A stretch of DNA of 64,000 bases from an uncultured Aquimarina sp. (GCA_947498455.1 CANMKK010000005.1:1-64000), one strand, 5' to 3'. Shown: positions 8,657-18,214, counted from the stretch's first letter. Program-made: numbers and translations. The notes: generated by a model from the letters alone, not told the origin.

Positions 8657-10180
8657 CTATTCGACACAAACTCCGTTTTGTAAATTCTCAAAAGTAGGAT
8701 TATAACTATTATCAACACTCAGGTAGTTATTTCCAATTCCTCCTGACTGTACTAAAGATACTATCGCACAATAATCACTAAGATTATTATTGTTACGTAT
8801 TTCTAGATTATTATCTATCAATTCTAAATTAGAAAGTCCTTCTAGGTTATTAATTGACGTATTCTCTATGATAAAGTCTCCTTTGATTTTTTTTAATGAG
8901 CTCCAATCATCAAGAGAAGTTATAGACCTATTATTAATTGTTCCAATAACAATGCTTAGATTTCCGTCTATTTCTTCATATCCAAAAGAAACAAAAAAGT
9001 CATAATCCGGAAAATTATCTAATCTAACATCACCATTATATACTCCCTGAGGTATATCTGCTTCACAAGACCCATTTTTTAATTCTTCAATTTTTGGATT
9101 ATATTTATTCAATGTTAAAGCATAAAAAATATCTTGAATACCTCCATTTATAACCAAACTCTGGATAGCACAATAACTTCTTAAACGTTGATTTCCTTTA
9201 ATAAAAACTCGACCTCCAATAGTTTCCAAATTATTAAACCCTTCTAAACTATTAATAAATGGATTAAACTTAAGTTCTAAATCGCCACTAATCTTCTTCA
9301 AGCTAGATAAACCCTCAATATTCTCCAATAAATCATTATGTGTGATCGTTAATATAGATTCAATAGAAACTAGATTATTCAAGGGGTCTACATTCTTCAA
9401 AGAATGACATTCTGCAATTTGAAGAAAACCTTGTATGCCTGTTAGATTTTTTAACCCATTAATATTTTCGAGACCAATATTATCAACTAATGCAATACTG
9501 CCTTTAATTTCGACATTTTCCAGCCCATCTAAATTAACAAGGTTTGATGTCGAATTAATTCTTATCGTCTGTATTGATCTCAACTTAGATAAGGGAAGTA
9601 ATGATGTTATACTGGTGTTATGTACAGAATTAGAACTATCATAAGCAATAAATAATGTTCCGGTTATCTCTTTATATCCATCATCAATAAAGCCTTGTAT
9701 CTCCTGCTGATCAGAAAAAAGAATATCTCCATCAAAAATATCACTAATTCCTATCCCTAAACAATTTATTGCAGTCTCACCACTTGACGCATTACTTTCT
9801 ATTATAATTCGACCCTCAAAATCTTTAATTTCACTAGGAGTAAAAGTTATATTTATATCCTTAAAAGCTCCTGCATCTATTGTTCCTGATAGCCAATCCG
9901 AAGAAAAACCATCCGGAACCAAAATTGTACTAACCTCTAAAGGTGTATTACCACTATTAGAAATTTTAACCTTTTTTGTTCTTGTAATATTCTGTACCAC
10001 CTCTCCAAAATCCAGTACAGTGCCATCATCAATCGTAAGTCCAATTATTGAAGTTGGATCTGGATCTACTTCTTCATCTGTATCACTTACAGGATCATCC
10101 GCATCAGAAGAGGAGCAATTGAAAAAAAATAGTATGGAAAATATTAAAAAATAGGTGTAATTCTTGGGCAAAGCTTTCAT
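8657..10180 (-). CDS. Surface lipoprotein with ASH-like domain and two receptor-L/LRR-like repeats
   Basis: About 507 residues. The signal ends at a lipobox (ILFFFNC followed by SSSDADD), and an acidic linker follows. Next comes an ASPM/SPD-2/Hydin-type choice-of-anchor domain (DDGTVLDFGEVVQNITRTKK, up to the ETAINCLGIG stretch). Two unequal beta-helix blocks with leucine-rich, receptor-L-like turns (NLDGLENV, NLEGLSNL) each end in a similar Cys-containing cap: CAIQSLVINGGI...NGSC and CAIVSLVQSGGI...NGVC. Binding rather than catalysis is likely. The start at 10180 is supported by a -7 box at 10202-10209, which would fall within the longer reading frame beginning at 10240. Confidence 0.8.
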   Translation of the reverse strand: MKALPKNYTYFLIFSILFFFNCSSSDADDPVSDTDEEVDPDPTSIIGLTIDDGTVLDFGEVVQNITRTKKVKISNSGNTPLEVSTILVPDGFSSDWLSGTIDAGAFKDINITFTPSEIKDFEGRIIIESNASSGETAINCLGIGISDIFDGDILFSDQQEIQGFIDDGYKEITGTLFIAYDSSNSVHNTSITSLLPLSKLRSIQTIRINSTSNLVNLDGLENVEIKGSIALVDNIGLENINGLKNLTGIQGFLQIAECHSLKNVDPLNNLVSIESILTITHNDLLENIEGLSSLKKISGDLELKFNPFINSLEGFNNLETIGGRVFIKGNQRLRSYCAIQSLVINGGIQDIFYALTLNKYNPKIEELKNGSCEADIPQGVYNGDVRLDNFPDYDFFVSFGYEEIDGNLSIVIGTINNRSITSLDDWSSLKKIKGDFIIENTSINNLEGLSNLELIDNNLEIRNNNNLSDYCAIVSLVQSGGIGNNYLSVDNSYNPTFENLQNGVCVE

Positions 10181-10201
10181 TCTTATTTTATTTTGGGAGA
10201 T

Positions 10202-10209
10202 CAAATATA
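10202..10209 (-). promoter_or_regulatory. Bacteroidetes -7 promoter box for the ASH/LRR lipoprotein
   Basis: TATATTTG on the minus strand matches TAnnTTTG exactly, 22 nt upstream of the ATG at 10180. It sets the start codon. No good -33 TTG is seen at normal spacing. Confidence 0.5.
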
Positions 10210-10341
10210 TAACTTTTACAACGAACATTTCGACATCCAATCAAAATGACTCGACCACTAGCGATAAGAATTAAAAATAAATGAATATCAATAAGTTACA
10301 TCAACTTTTTATCACTTATAGAGTTAAATAGTATGGTATTA

Positions 10342-10382
10342 TTTACAAAAGGTAAATTCGAAAAAAAATTACCTTTTGTAAA
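10342..10382. repeat. Perfect 14-bp inverted repeat in the 10181-10483 spacer
   Basis: TTTACAAAAGGTAA (10342-10355) and TTACCTTTTGTAAA (10369-10382) pair perfectly around a 13-nt A-rich loop. The element lies downstream of the RDD gene and upstream of the lipoprotein gene. It could end RDD transcription or act as a protein site. Apart from this and the -7 box, the spacer holds nothing I recognise. Confidence 0.6.
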
Positions 10383-10483
10383 TTCACTCTAGACTATTTT
10401 TTAGCATATTAATTTTAGTAAAAATGTAATTATCGAAACTTCCTGACGGTTCTGACTTTTTACAAGAGTTTTAAGAACCTAGC

Positions 10484-11200
10484 TTACATCTTTTGGGTGT
10501 AGTAGTTGTAGTCTTCTAATACCTTAGAAAGAAATTTCATAGGCTTCTCTTCTGGAACAACATCCATAAGACCGCTTACTTTAATAGAAAGTTGTACAAT
10601 GATATTATGATTCCCATCTCTTTTGGCTTCCTGAAAGATGTGCTTTATTTTACGCATTTCATTATCACTAAAAACAGTTACCTGTGGATATATTGGTATA
10701 TAATCTTCTGGTATATCTACAAGAATAGTTTGATGAAATTTTACACGTTGCTTTTCGCTAATTACTGTAGTTGTGGCAGCTATATCCCCTAACCGTTGTC
10801 CAGTTCCTTTTAATAAAATTGTTATTACTGCAATACTTCCTGTAGCCAGTGTAATATCTAAAACTCTTAAGAGCCAACGTACCAAATAATTAGAAAAAGA
10901 AGGTTTAGATCCATCTAAGCGTACTACTTTTAATTTTAGCGTTGCTTTACCAGGTGACCTACCATTCCAAAATGTTTCCCATAATAAGTGGTATAAAAAG
11001 ACTGGTAATCCAAATATGAGTTGAAATGCCCATCCCCGTCCTAAATCCACATCCAAAGCTGCCATTATAAAAAAAACAGCAATCAAATATGCTATTATTA
11101 TTAACATATCAATTAAAAAAGCTAGTATTCTATCACCAATTCCTGCAGCATTTTGCTGTATACTCACATTTTGAGCAGTTTCTATTTGAAAATTATCCAT
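10484..11200 (-). CDS. RDD family membrane protein
   Basis: A 238-residue protein with an RDD domain (about residues 15-150): FLIDMLIIIAYLIAVFFIMA, WETFWNGRSPGKATLKLKVVRLDG and GQRLGDIAATTTVI are characteristic, and there are about three membrane segments. A soluble C-terminal tail of about 80 residues follows. The function of RDD proteins is mostly unknown. It is divergent from the SpoIIM-like gene, with 36 nt between starts. RDD genes often accompany SpoIIM/MoxR/DUF58 clusters in Bacteroidetes, so it probably belongs to that functional unit. Confidence 0.88.
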   Translation of the reverse strand: MDNFQIETAQNVSIQQNAAGIGDRILAFLIDMLIIIAYLIAVFFIMAALDVDLGRGWAFQLIFGLPVFLYHLLWETFWNGRSPGKATLKLKVVRLDGSKPSFSNYLVRWLLRVLDITLATGSIAVITILLKGTGQRLGDIAATTTVISEKQRVKFHQTILVDIPEDYIPIYPQVTVFSDNEMRKIKHIFQEAKRDGNHNIIVQLSIKVSGLMDVVPEEKPMKFLSKVLEDYNYYTQKM

Positions 11201-11236
11201 TAATTATGTTTCTTTGAAGCTCCTAATTTTTAATGC

Positions 11237-12208
11237 ATGCGTGAGGCGGCTTTTGTGAAGCAAAATAAAGATAAATGGTTAAAATTTGAAAGTGTTCTGC
11301 TTAATAATGCTCAAATTACTCCAGATGAGCTATCAAACTTGTATATAGAAATCACGGATCATCTTAGTTACGCAAGGACATTTTACCCTAATAGCCAAAC
11401 ACTTAGTTACTTAAATGATTTAGCTTCTAATGCACATCAAAAAATTTATAAAACTAAAAAAGAAAAGAAAAATAGGTTTTATACTTTTTGGGTGAAAGAG
11501 TTCCCCTTGGAGTTTTATTCTTATCAGAAAGAATTATTGATTACTTTCTTTATTGCTATATTGTTCACGGTGATTGGAGCATACTCCTCTGCCACTGATG
11601 GCGCTTTTGTTCGATCTATATTAGGGGATGGTTATGTAAATATGACCTTAGAAAATATAGAGAATAATGATCCCATGGCTGTTTATAAAAAAATGGGGCA
11701 ACTGGATATGTTTCTCGGAATTACGATAAATAATATACGTGTAGCCTTATATTGCTTTGTTTTTGGGATTATGCTAAGTATAGGAACTGTTTTTATGCTT
11801 TCTAAGAACTTTATCATGCTAGGATCTTTCCAATACTTCTTTTATCAGAAAGGATTATTCTGGGAAAGTGTAAGAACGATATGGATTCATGGGGCAATTG
11901 AGATTTCAGTTATTATAATAGCTGCTTGTGCAGGTTTGGTAGTTGGTAATTCTATCTTATTTCCCAAAACATACACCAGGCTTACTTCTTTTATAAAAGG
12001 TATTAAAGCTGGACTAAAAATAGTAATCAGTACGATTCCTTTCTTTATCATTGCAGGTTTTCTGGAAGGCTTTGTAACAAGACATACTGAGATGCCAGAT
12101 TGGTTGGCTATAAGTATTATAACACTATCATTTGGATTGATTATATTTTATTACATTATCTATCCAAGACAACTTTATAAACAATCATTAGCAGTAAAGA
12201 ATGAATAA
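11237..12208 (+). CDS. SpoIIM-like stage II sporulation M family membrane protein
   Basis: 323 residues. A soluble N-terminal stretch (1-95) is followed by about five to six transmembrane helices with the family features NNIRVALYCFVFGIML and HGAIEISVIIIAACAGLVVG. In spore formers SpoIIM works in engulfment; in non-sporulating Bacteroidetes the homologue occurs in MoxR/DUF58 operons with unknown role. It is the first gene of a six-gene operon and overlaps the next gene by 8 nt, which indicates translational coupling. Confidence 0.88.
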   Translation: MREAAFVKQNKDKWLKFESVLLNNAQITPDELSNLYIEITDHLSYARTFYPNSQTLSYLNDLASNAHQKIYKTKKEKKNRFYTFWVKEFPLEFYSYQKELLITFFIAILFTVIGAYSSATDGAFVRSILGDGYVNMTLENIENNDPMAVYKKMGQLDMFLGITINNIRVALYCFVFGIMLSIGTVFMLSKNFIMLGSFQYFFYQKGLFWESVRTIWIHGAIEISVIIIAACAGLVVGNSILFPKTYTRLTSFIKGIKAGLKIVISTIPFFIIAGFLEGFVTRHTEMPDWLAISIITLSFGLIIFYYIIYPRQLYKQSLAVKNE

Positions 12209-13073
12209 CAAATACATTGAATTTAAGAAAAAAAGAGAACTAGGAGAGATTCTTACAGATACCTTTGCATTTATTAGAATTAATTTTAAACAATTATTAT
12301 CGATTCTTTTAAAAACAAGTGGTATTCCTTTTCTATTATTATTAGCTGCTTCCGCATATCAAGCCTATGCAACATATGATGTTTTCGGTGATCTTGATTT
12401 CATTAATTCGGGATTTTCAAACTCGGGAAGTTTGATAATTTCATATTTATTTATTTTTTTAACAATAGCTATCTTTTATGCATCTGTATTTGGTGCTATA
12501 ATGATAGTAATAAAGGAGTATATCAACTCTAATGGTATTATTTCTGAAGATAAAGTTATTCAGGAATTCAGAAATCAATTTAGTAATATATGTGGATTAG
12601 GAATCTTAGGAGCTTTAATACTTTTTTTCTCATTTTGTTTCTGTGCAATTCCAGCACTATATTTTTTAGTTCCAATGAATCTTATATTTTCTTTACTCAT
12701 TTTTAAAAACAATAGTATTGGAGGTTCTATTTCTGAAAGTTTTGGAATCATTAAAAATGAATTTTGGATTACATTTGCAACATATATTGTAGTTTTCATT
12801 TTACTATATGTTATAAGTTTAGTGATTTCTATTCCTGTATTTGCATATACAATGGCCAAAACTTTCACAGCCGCTTCTGAAGGTGGGCTTACTGATCTAT
12901 CCGTTTTTAAGGATTGGTGGTTTATTTTACTCAACACAATTCTATCTGGTTTACAATATTTACTTATTATAATTATTGGGGTGGCTAGTGCTTTTATTTA
13001 TTTTAATCTAAATGAAAGAAAACATCATACAGGTACGTTAGAACAAATTGATTCTTTAGGTAAATCAGAATAA
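12201..13073 (+). CDS. Polytopic membrane protein of the SpoIIM-MoxR operon
   Basis: 290 residues. A basic N-terminus (KKKRELGEILTDTFAFIRIN) is followed by about six hydrophobic segments (33-55, 73-100, 130-165, 185-215, 235-265). There is no clear catalytic motif. Its start overlaps the end of the SpoIIM-like gene by 8 nt and its stop is one base before the next start, so it belongs to the same operon. The family resembles uncharacterised membrane proteins that recur at this position in Bacteroidetes. Confidence 0.78.
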   Translation: MNNKYIEFKKKRELGEILTDTFAFIRINFKQLLSILLKTSGIPFLLLLAASAYQAYATYDVFGDLDFINSGFSNSGSLIISYLFIFLTIAIFYASVFGAIMIVIKEYINSNGIISEDKVIQEFRNQFSNICGLGILGALILFFSFCFCAIPALYFLVPMNLIFSLLIFKNNSIGGSISESFGIIKNEFWITFATYIVVFILLYVISLVISIPVFAYTMAKTFTAASEGGLTDLSVFKDWWFILLNTILSGLQYLLIIIIGVASAFIYFNLNERKHHTGTLEQIDSLGKSE

Positions 13074-13074
13074 A

Positions 13075-13824
13075 TTGAAAATCAAATTTTTATTATTTTT
13101 TTTAGTATCTTTTTCTGTATCTGCTCAGGTTCAGGATAGCATTAGTATCAATGAACCTAAAGAGATTCTTTATGATTATGATTCTTCTCAAAAAATTGTG
13201 AAATTTGATTCAGAAAAAATTCGAGAATATAAAGAAGATAGTGACTTTAGCTATGTAGAAGTTGAACAAACGGATTCCACCTGGATTCAATTAAAAAATT
13301 GGTTAAGTCAGATTTTTAGTGATTTTTTTAAGTGGTTATTTGGTGTTAACGAATTTAGTAGTTTTTGGAAAGTATTTTTTACACTGATACCATATATACT
13401 CATTATTGCTGCGCTTTTTTTACTTGGTTGGTTATTTATGAGAGTAAACCCCAAAGATATATTACTAGAAAAACAACAGGCTTCTCAGGTACTCCTCACA
13501 GAAGATGAAGATATCATACAAAATCAAGATATAGGACAATTAATTCATAAAGCATTGCAAAATGAAAATTATCGATTAGCCATTCGTTACTATTATCTTC
13601 ATACTTTAAAAAGATTGTCGGATACCGAACATATTGAATGGGAGTCTCAAAAAACCAATACGGATTATATTAAGGAATTAGCTGATGATTCATTAAAAAA
13701 ACAATTTCGAAACATCACGCGTTTGTATGATTTTATATGGTATGGAAATTTTGAAGTAGATGAAAAATCATTTCTTACTGCAGAACAAAAATTTAAATCT
13801 TTAACTAATAGACTGAAAACTTAA
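13075..13824 (+). CDS. DUF4129-domain membrane protein (TTG start)
   Basis: 249 residues from a TTG start at 13075, which begins exactly at a signal peptide (residues 1-18, ending SVSAQ). A transmembrane segment lies at about 105-123. The cytoplasmic C-terminal DUF4129 region (about 170-245) shows NYRLAIRYYYLHTLKRLSD and LYDFIWYGNFEVDE. The spacer to the preceding stop is one base and to the next start one base. DUF4129 proteins are standard members of MoxR/DUF58 clusters; the molecular role is unknown. Confidence 0.85.
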   Translation: MKIKFLLFFLVSFSVSAQVQDSISINEPKEILYDYDSSQKIVKFDSEKIREYKEDSDFSYVEVEQTDSTWIQLKNWLSQIFSDFFKWLFGVNEFSSFWKVFFTLIPYILIIAALFLLGWLFMRVNPKDILLEKQQASQVLLTEDEDIIQNQDIGQLIHKALQNENYRLAIRYYYLHTLKRLSDTEHIEWESQKTNTDYIKELADDSLKKQFRNITRLYDFIWYGNFEVDEKSFLTAEQKFKSLTNRLKT

Positions 13825-13825
13825 T

Positions 13826-15031
13826 TTGTTAACTAAAAAAACAAAAATATTAATCATTGCAATTATTGCAATTATCGGACTGATAACTTTTTTTGAAGCT
13901 AGTGAACCTAATTCAATTAGTTGGTTTCCCAGTTATTCTAAAACGGATAAAATACCAATAGGTACCTTCGTTGCCTATAATTCTATGAAAGATGTGTATA
14001 CCGTTAAAGATGTTAACCAACCTCCTTATGAATTCTTACTTGATAATGATTCAATAGCGGGGACCTATGTTTTCATTAATGGCACTGTTGGCTTTGACGA
14101 CTCTGAACTAGATAGAATATTAAATTGGGTACAAAAAGGAAATACATTATTCGTATCTGCTCAATCAATTAGTTCTAACCTGCTAGATACGCTTCTGTTA
14201 GAGACAGATAATCTAGTAAGTCTAAATAAAATTACTACAAAACCGATTGTAACATTAGTCAATACTAACTTAAAAAAACCAACACCTTATCTTTTTGATA
14301 AGGATACAAAAAATTCTTATTTTAATGAAATAGACACTCTCAAGACTACTGCACTGGGTGTCGTTCAATTATATAATGACACATTAGAAATCAAACAACC
14401 TAAAATTAACTATATACAACAAGATTTTGGGGACGGAAAAGTATTATTACATACTTTTCCAGAAGCTTTTAGTAACTATTTTACACTTACTGATAAAAAT
14501 TATGAATATACACAGAATCTATTAACGTATATTGACAGAGACGATACAATTCTTTGGGATAATTATTATAAATCCGGAAAAACATTTTATACTTCGCCTT
14601 TATATTTGTTATTCAAAAACAGGTATCTAAAATGGGGGTATTACACTTTACTTATAGGAGCATTATTATTTGTTATTTTTGAAGGTAAACGAAAACAAAG
14701 AAGTATTCCTGTTATGGAACCTCTAAAAAATCAGACTTTAGCGTTTACAAGGACCATTAGCGGGATGTATTTTGAAAAGCAACAACATAAAGAGATTGTA
14801 GAAAAACAAAATTTATTGTTTTTAGATTATATTAGGAATGAACTAAGAGTTCCGACCGATAGTATCGATGATCAAATACTCAAAGATATAGCAGCAAGAA
14901 GTAATAATAATATTGATGATACTAAGAAATTATTTATTTATTTTAATGAATTAAATACTAAGGGAGTAGTCAAAAAAGAAGAATTATTGGAGCTTTATCA
15001 ACTTATAACAAAATTCAAAAACAAAACATAA
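13826..15031 (+). CDS. DUF4350-domain membrane protein (TTG start)
   Basis: 401 residues from TTG 13826, one base after the previous stop. It begins with a membrane anchor (KTKILIIAIIAIIGLITFFE). A GATase-like extracytoplasmic DUF4350 region follows (about 40-235, with GTVGFDDSELDRILNWVQKG), then a second membrane segment (about 270-288) and a helical cytoplasmic tail. DUF4350 proteins sit between DUF4129 and MoxR genes in many Bacteroidetes. They resemble the membrane partners of MoxR ATPases, but no activity is known. Confidence 0.83.
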   Translation: MLTKKTKILIIAIIAIIGLITFFEASEPNSISWFPSYSKTDKIPIGTFVAYNSMKDVYTVKDVNQPPYEFLLDNDSIAGTYVFINGTVGFDDSELDRILNWVQKGNTLFVSAQSISSNLLDTLLLETDNLVSLNKITTKPIVTLVNTNLKKPTPYLFDKDTKNSYFNEIDTLKTTALGVVQLYNDTLEIKQPKINYIQQDFGDGKVLLHTFPEAFSNYFTLTDKNYEYTQNLLTYIDRDDTILWDNYYKSGKTFYTSPLYLLFKNRYLKWGYYTLLIGALLFVIFEGKRKQRSIPVMEPLKNQTLAFTRTISGMYFEKQQHKEIVEKQNLLFLDYIRNELRVPTDSIDDQILKDIAARSNNNIDDTKKLFIYFNELNTKGVVKKEELLELYQLITKFKNKT

Positions 15032-15074
15032 TATCAAAGAATATCAATTCTTGGTAAGTGGTAAATATAAATGT

Positions 15075-16127
15075 ATGGAAAACGAAGACATTACTAAAAG
15101 CGAAATGCCTGAACAAACACCAGAGAAAATCCTTGAAACTTCTCCACAGGAGCAACATATAAATTTCGAAAACAGAATTGACCTTAGTGAACTAAAGCAA
15201 GCCGTTGAACAATTAAAAACCGAATTACAAAAGGTGATTGTTGGGCAACATGATTTTATAGAACTCTTAATAGTTTCTCTATTATCTAATGGTCACGTAT
15301 TAATAGAAGGTGTTCCGGGAATTGCCAAAACAATTACTGCCAAGTTATTTGCCAAAACACTTCAGACAGAATTCAATAGAATACAATTTACACCCGATCT
15401 GATGCCTAGTGATGTGCTAGGTACTTCAATCTTAAATATGAAAACGAGTAGTTTCGAATTCAAAAAAGGACCTATATTTTCCAATATGGTATTGATTGAT
15501 GAAATTAATAGAGCTCCTGCTAAAACACAAGCTGCCTTATTTGAGGTAATGGAAGAAAGACAGGTGACCATTGATGGTATCAGATATCCTATGGAACCAC
15601 CTTTTATGGTATTAGCCACTCAGAACCCTATAGAACAAGAAGGTACTTATGCTTTACCAGAAGCTCAATTAGATCGTTTTTTGTTTAAAATAAAAGTCGA
15701 ATACCCTTCGCTACAAGAAGAAATAGAAATCTTAAAAACACACCATGAACGTAAGGCACAAAAACCTTTAGATCTAGTTAATGCAGTATTAACTCCTGAG
15801 AAGTTGGTAGAATTTAAAAATAAAACGCAAGAAATTGTTATAGAGGAAAAAGTGTTGGGATATATTGCAGAAATTGTAACCAAAACCAGAACACATCCTC
15901 ATTTATATTTAGGTGGTTCTCCACGTGCCTCTCTGGCTGTTATGAATGCTTCTAAAGCATTTGCAGCCATTAATGGACGAGATTTTGTAACTCCAGAAGA
16001 TATAAAAAAATCACTTTTCCCTGTACTTAGACATAGAATTATCTTATCACCAGAACGAGAAATGGAAGGTATGTCTACAGAAAACGTAATTGAGATGATC
16101 ATCCAATCTGTCGAAATTCCAAGATAA
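15075..16127 (+). CDS. MoxR-family AAA ATPase
   Basis: 350 residues with start ATG 15075 (MENEDITKSE); an in-frame TTG at 15051 is less likely. The Walker A motif EGVPGIAKT is at 78-86 and Walker B is MVLIDEINR (about 137-145) followed by the family-typical APAKTQAALFEVMEE. Sensor motif ATQNPIEQEGTYALPEAQLDRF and a C-terminal lid follow. MoxR ATPases act as chaperones that insert cofactors or activate partner complexes, commonly with DUF58 and vWA proteins. The next gene encodes such a DUF58 partner. Confidence 0.93.
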   Translation: MENEDITKSEMPEQTPEKILETSPQEQHINFENRIDLSELKQAVEQLKTELQKVIVGQHDFIELLIVSLLSNGHVLIEGVPGIAKTITAKLFAKTLQTEFNRIQFTPDLMPSDVLGTSILNMKTSSFEFKKGPIFSNMVLIDEINRAPAKTQAALFEVMEERQVTIDGIRYPMEPPFMVLATQNPIEQEGTYALPEAQLDRFLFKIKVEYPSLQEEIEILKTHHERKAQKPLDLVNAVLTPEKLVEFKNKTQEIVIEEKVLGYIAEIVTKTRTHPHLYLGGSPRASLAVMNASKAFAAINGRDFVTPEDIKKSLFPVLRHRIILSPEREMEGMSTENVIEMIIQSVEIPR

Positions 16128-16129
16128 CC

Positions 16130-17464
16130 GTGTTTAAATTCTATAAATCATTATATTTTACCAGTCGTATATTCTATGTTCTTGCAATACTGGCTGTATT
16201 ATTTTTACTATCGTATTGGTTTCACATATTGTATCCACTAGCTTGGTTATTAGTATGGGGATTAGTGATTACCTCTCTATTTGATATTATCATTTTATAT
16301 AACACAAAAAATGGGATTGTAGGCAATAGATTATTACCTGATAAATTTTCTAATAGTGATTATAATGCCGTACCTATTCGAATACAAAATAACTATCCTT
16401 TTACAGTACATACCGAAACTATTGATGAAATACCAGTTCAGTTTCAAAAAAGAGATTTTTTAAAAAAACTAACTATTTTCCCCAAAGCTATTGCAGATTT
16501 TGAATATTCACTAAGGCCTGTAAAACGAGGTGAATATGTTTTTGGAAGCCTAAACATCTATGCTACAACTAAGGTGAATTTGGTAAAACGAAGATATAAC
16601 TTTGATTCATCGGCAATGGTAAAAGTATATCCTTCATTTATACAAATGAAGAAGTATGATTTTTTAGCAATTGACAGTAAACTTACTCAATTTGGGCTTA
16701 AAAAAATTAGACGAATTGGCCATACGATGGAGTTTGAACAAATCAAGGAATATATCATAGGTGATGATATTCGAACAATTAACTGGAAAGCTACTGCGAA
16801 GCTGGGTAATCTAATGGTAAATCAATTTCAGGATGAAAAATCTCAACCTATATATTCTATCATTGATGCTAGCCGCGTAATGAAAATGCCATTTAAAGAG
16901 CTTAGTTTATTAGATTATGCAGTAAATAGTGCCTTGGCTTTCTCTAACATTGCTTTAAAAAAACACGATAAAGTTGGTATGCTTACTTTTTCTAATACAG
17001 TAACTAATTTTTTACCATCAAACAGAAAGAAAACATATATAAATACTATTTCCGAATCATTATATAATATCAAAACGCAATTTTTAGATTCGGATTTTGG
17101 TGTATTATATAGTCAGGTAAAAAGACAAATAAACCATCGTAGTTTATTATTGTTATACACTAACTTTGAGCATATATCGGCTCTAAAAAGGCAACTCCCC
17201 TATTTAAAAGCATTAGCAAAAAAACATTTACTCGTAGTTATTTTCTTTGAAAACACAGAACTAAACCAGTTAATATATCAAGATGCAGAAGATCTACAGA
17301 CCATTTATGATCAAACAATTGCACAACAGTTTGCTTATGATAAAAAAGTAATGGTAAAAGAACTACAAAAACATGGAATTCAGGCAGTATTGACTAAACC
17401 CGAAGATCTTACTGTAAACACTATCAATAAATACTTAGAGATTAAATCCAGAGGTTTGTTGTAA
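16130..17464 (+). CDS. DUF58 protein, partner of MoxR ATPase (GTG start)
   Basis: 444 residues from a GTG at 16130, two bases after the moxR-like stop. Two membrane helices lie at 12-52. The DUF58 core around residues 195-225 contains RRIGHTMEFEQIKEY and GDDIRTINWKATAK, and a vWA-like fold follows (YSIIDASRVM, DKVGMLTFSN). It is likely the membrane-bound partner of the MoxR ATPase. It ends the operon; the following 167-nt spacer shows no strong hairpin. Confidence 0.9.
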   Translation: MFKFYKSLYFTSRIFYVLAILAVLFLLSYWFHILYPLAWLLVWGLVITSLFDIIILYNTKNGIVGNRLLPDKFSNSDYNAVPIRIQNNYPFTVHTETIDEIPVQFQKRDFLKKLTIFPKAIADFEYSLRPVKRGEYVFGSLNIYATTKVNLVKRRYNFDSSAMVKVYPSFIQMKKYDFLAIDSKLTQFGLKKIRRIGHTMEFEQIKEYIIGDDIRTINWKATAKLGNLMVNQFQDEKSQPIYSIIDASRVMKMPFKELSLLDYAVNSALAFSNIALKKHDKVGMLTFSNTVTNFLPSNRKKTYINTISESLYNIKTQFLDSDFGVLYSQVKRQINHRSLLLLYTNFEHISALKRQLPYLKALAKKHLLVVIFFENTELNQLIYQDAEDLQTIYDQTIAQQFAYDKKVMVKELQKHGIQAVLTKPEDLTVNTINKYLEIKSRGLL

Positions 17465-17631
17465 CATATAAGACGTAATTTGTTCATTATTTGTAGTATA
17501 ATCTATCTATGATTTAGGTATTAAGCTACATTTCATCCTATATTTTCTACAATTGGGTAGTTTACTTTATAAATACCAATACTATTTATAGACTTTTGAA
17601 TCGTCAAACCAAACCTATAAATCATATTACA

Positions 17632-18051
17632 ATGAAAACTCTAGCACTTTTCTTAGCCCTAGCCGCTATAAATTTAGTAACGCAAGCTCAAGAAACCGAA
17701 GGAATAACCATTACGGTTATTGTACCTAATATTACAAGCTCTGATGGTGTTGTCCTATTTGGTCTTTATGATGAAAATACCTTTATGAAAGCACCACCTA
17801 TCCAATCCGCCAAAGGAGAAATAGTAAATGGTGTGGCAACTATAACATTTACCAATGTTTCTGCTGGCGAATATGGTATTTCTTGTGTTCACGATGCAAA
17901 CAATAATAAAAGGATGGATTTTGAAGAAAATGGAATGCCCAAAGAAAGTTATGGAGTATCCAATAATGCTATGAGTTATGGCTCTCCTCAATGGAGTGAT
18001 GCAAAATTTACGGTTGACTCAGAAAATTTAGCATTAGAAATTAGACTATAA
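17632..18051 (+). CDS. DUF2141 secreted protein
   Basis: 139 residues from ATG 17632 (signal peptide MKTLALFLALAAINLVTQAQ). The upstream TTG at 17596 would bury the signal peptide. The mature domain shows DUF2141 features: ITVIVPNITSSDGVVLFGLYD, GEYGISCVHDANNNKRMDF and the closing FTVDSENLALEIRL. The fold is a small beta-sandwich of unknown function, exported to periplasm or surface. It stands alone, with its own terminator at 18082-18113. Confidence 0.82.
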   Translation: MKTLALFLALAAINLVTQAQETEGITITVIVPNITSSDGVVLFGLYDENTFMKAPPIQSAKGEIVNGVATITFTNVSAGEYGISCVHDANNNKRMDFEENGMPKESYGVSNNAMSYGSPQWSDAKFTVDSENLALEIRL

Positions 18052-18081
18052 TATAGAATATCCTTATTCATCAATCAAAAT

Positions 18082-18113
18082 AATAGGTTTTATACATCCG
18101 TATAGAACCTATT
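18082..18113 (+). terminator. Intrinsic terminator after the DUF2141 gene
   Basis: AATAGGTTTTATAC and GTATAGAACCTATT form a 14-bp stem (one G-U pair) with loop ATCC, followed by TTATATTTC. It lies 31 nt after the stop. Confidence 0.6.
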
Positions 18114-18188
18114 TTATATTTCAAAATACCCATAATAGACAAAATGAATTTTTGCAGTTTTTTTTATAAATATAATCAATAGCTTTAT

Positions 18189-18196
18189 TACTTTTG
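18189..18196 (+). promoter_or_regulatory. -7 promoter box for oxyR
   Basis: TACTTTTG matches TAnnTTTG, 18 nt before the oxyR ATG. No -33 TTG is found at 17-23 nt, which would suit an activator-dependent or autoregulated promoter (inference). Confidence 0.45.
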
Positions 18197-18214
18197 TGAA
18201 TCAAAAAACATAGC

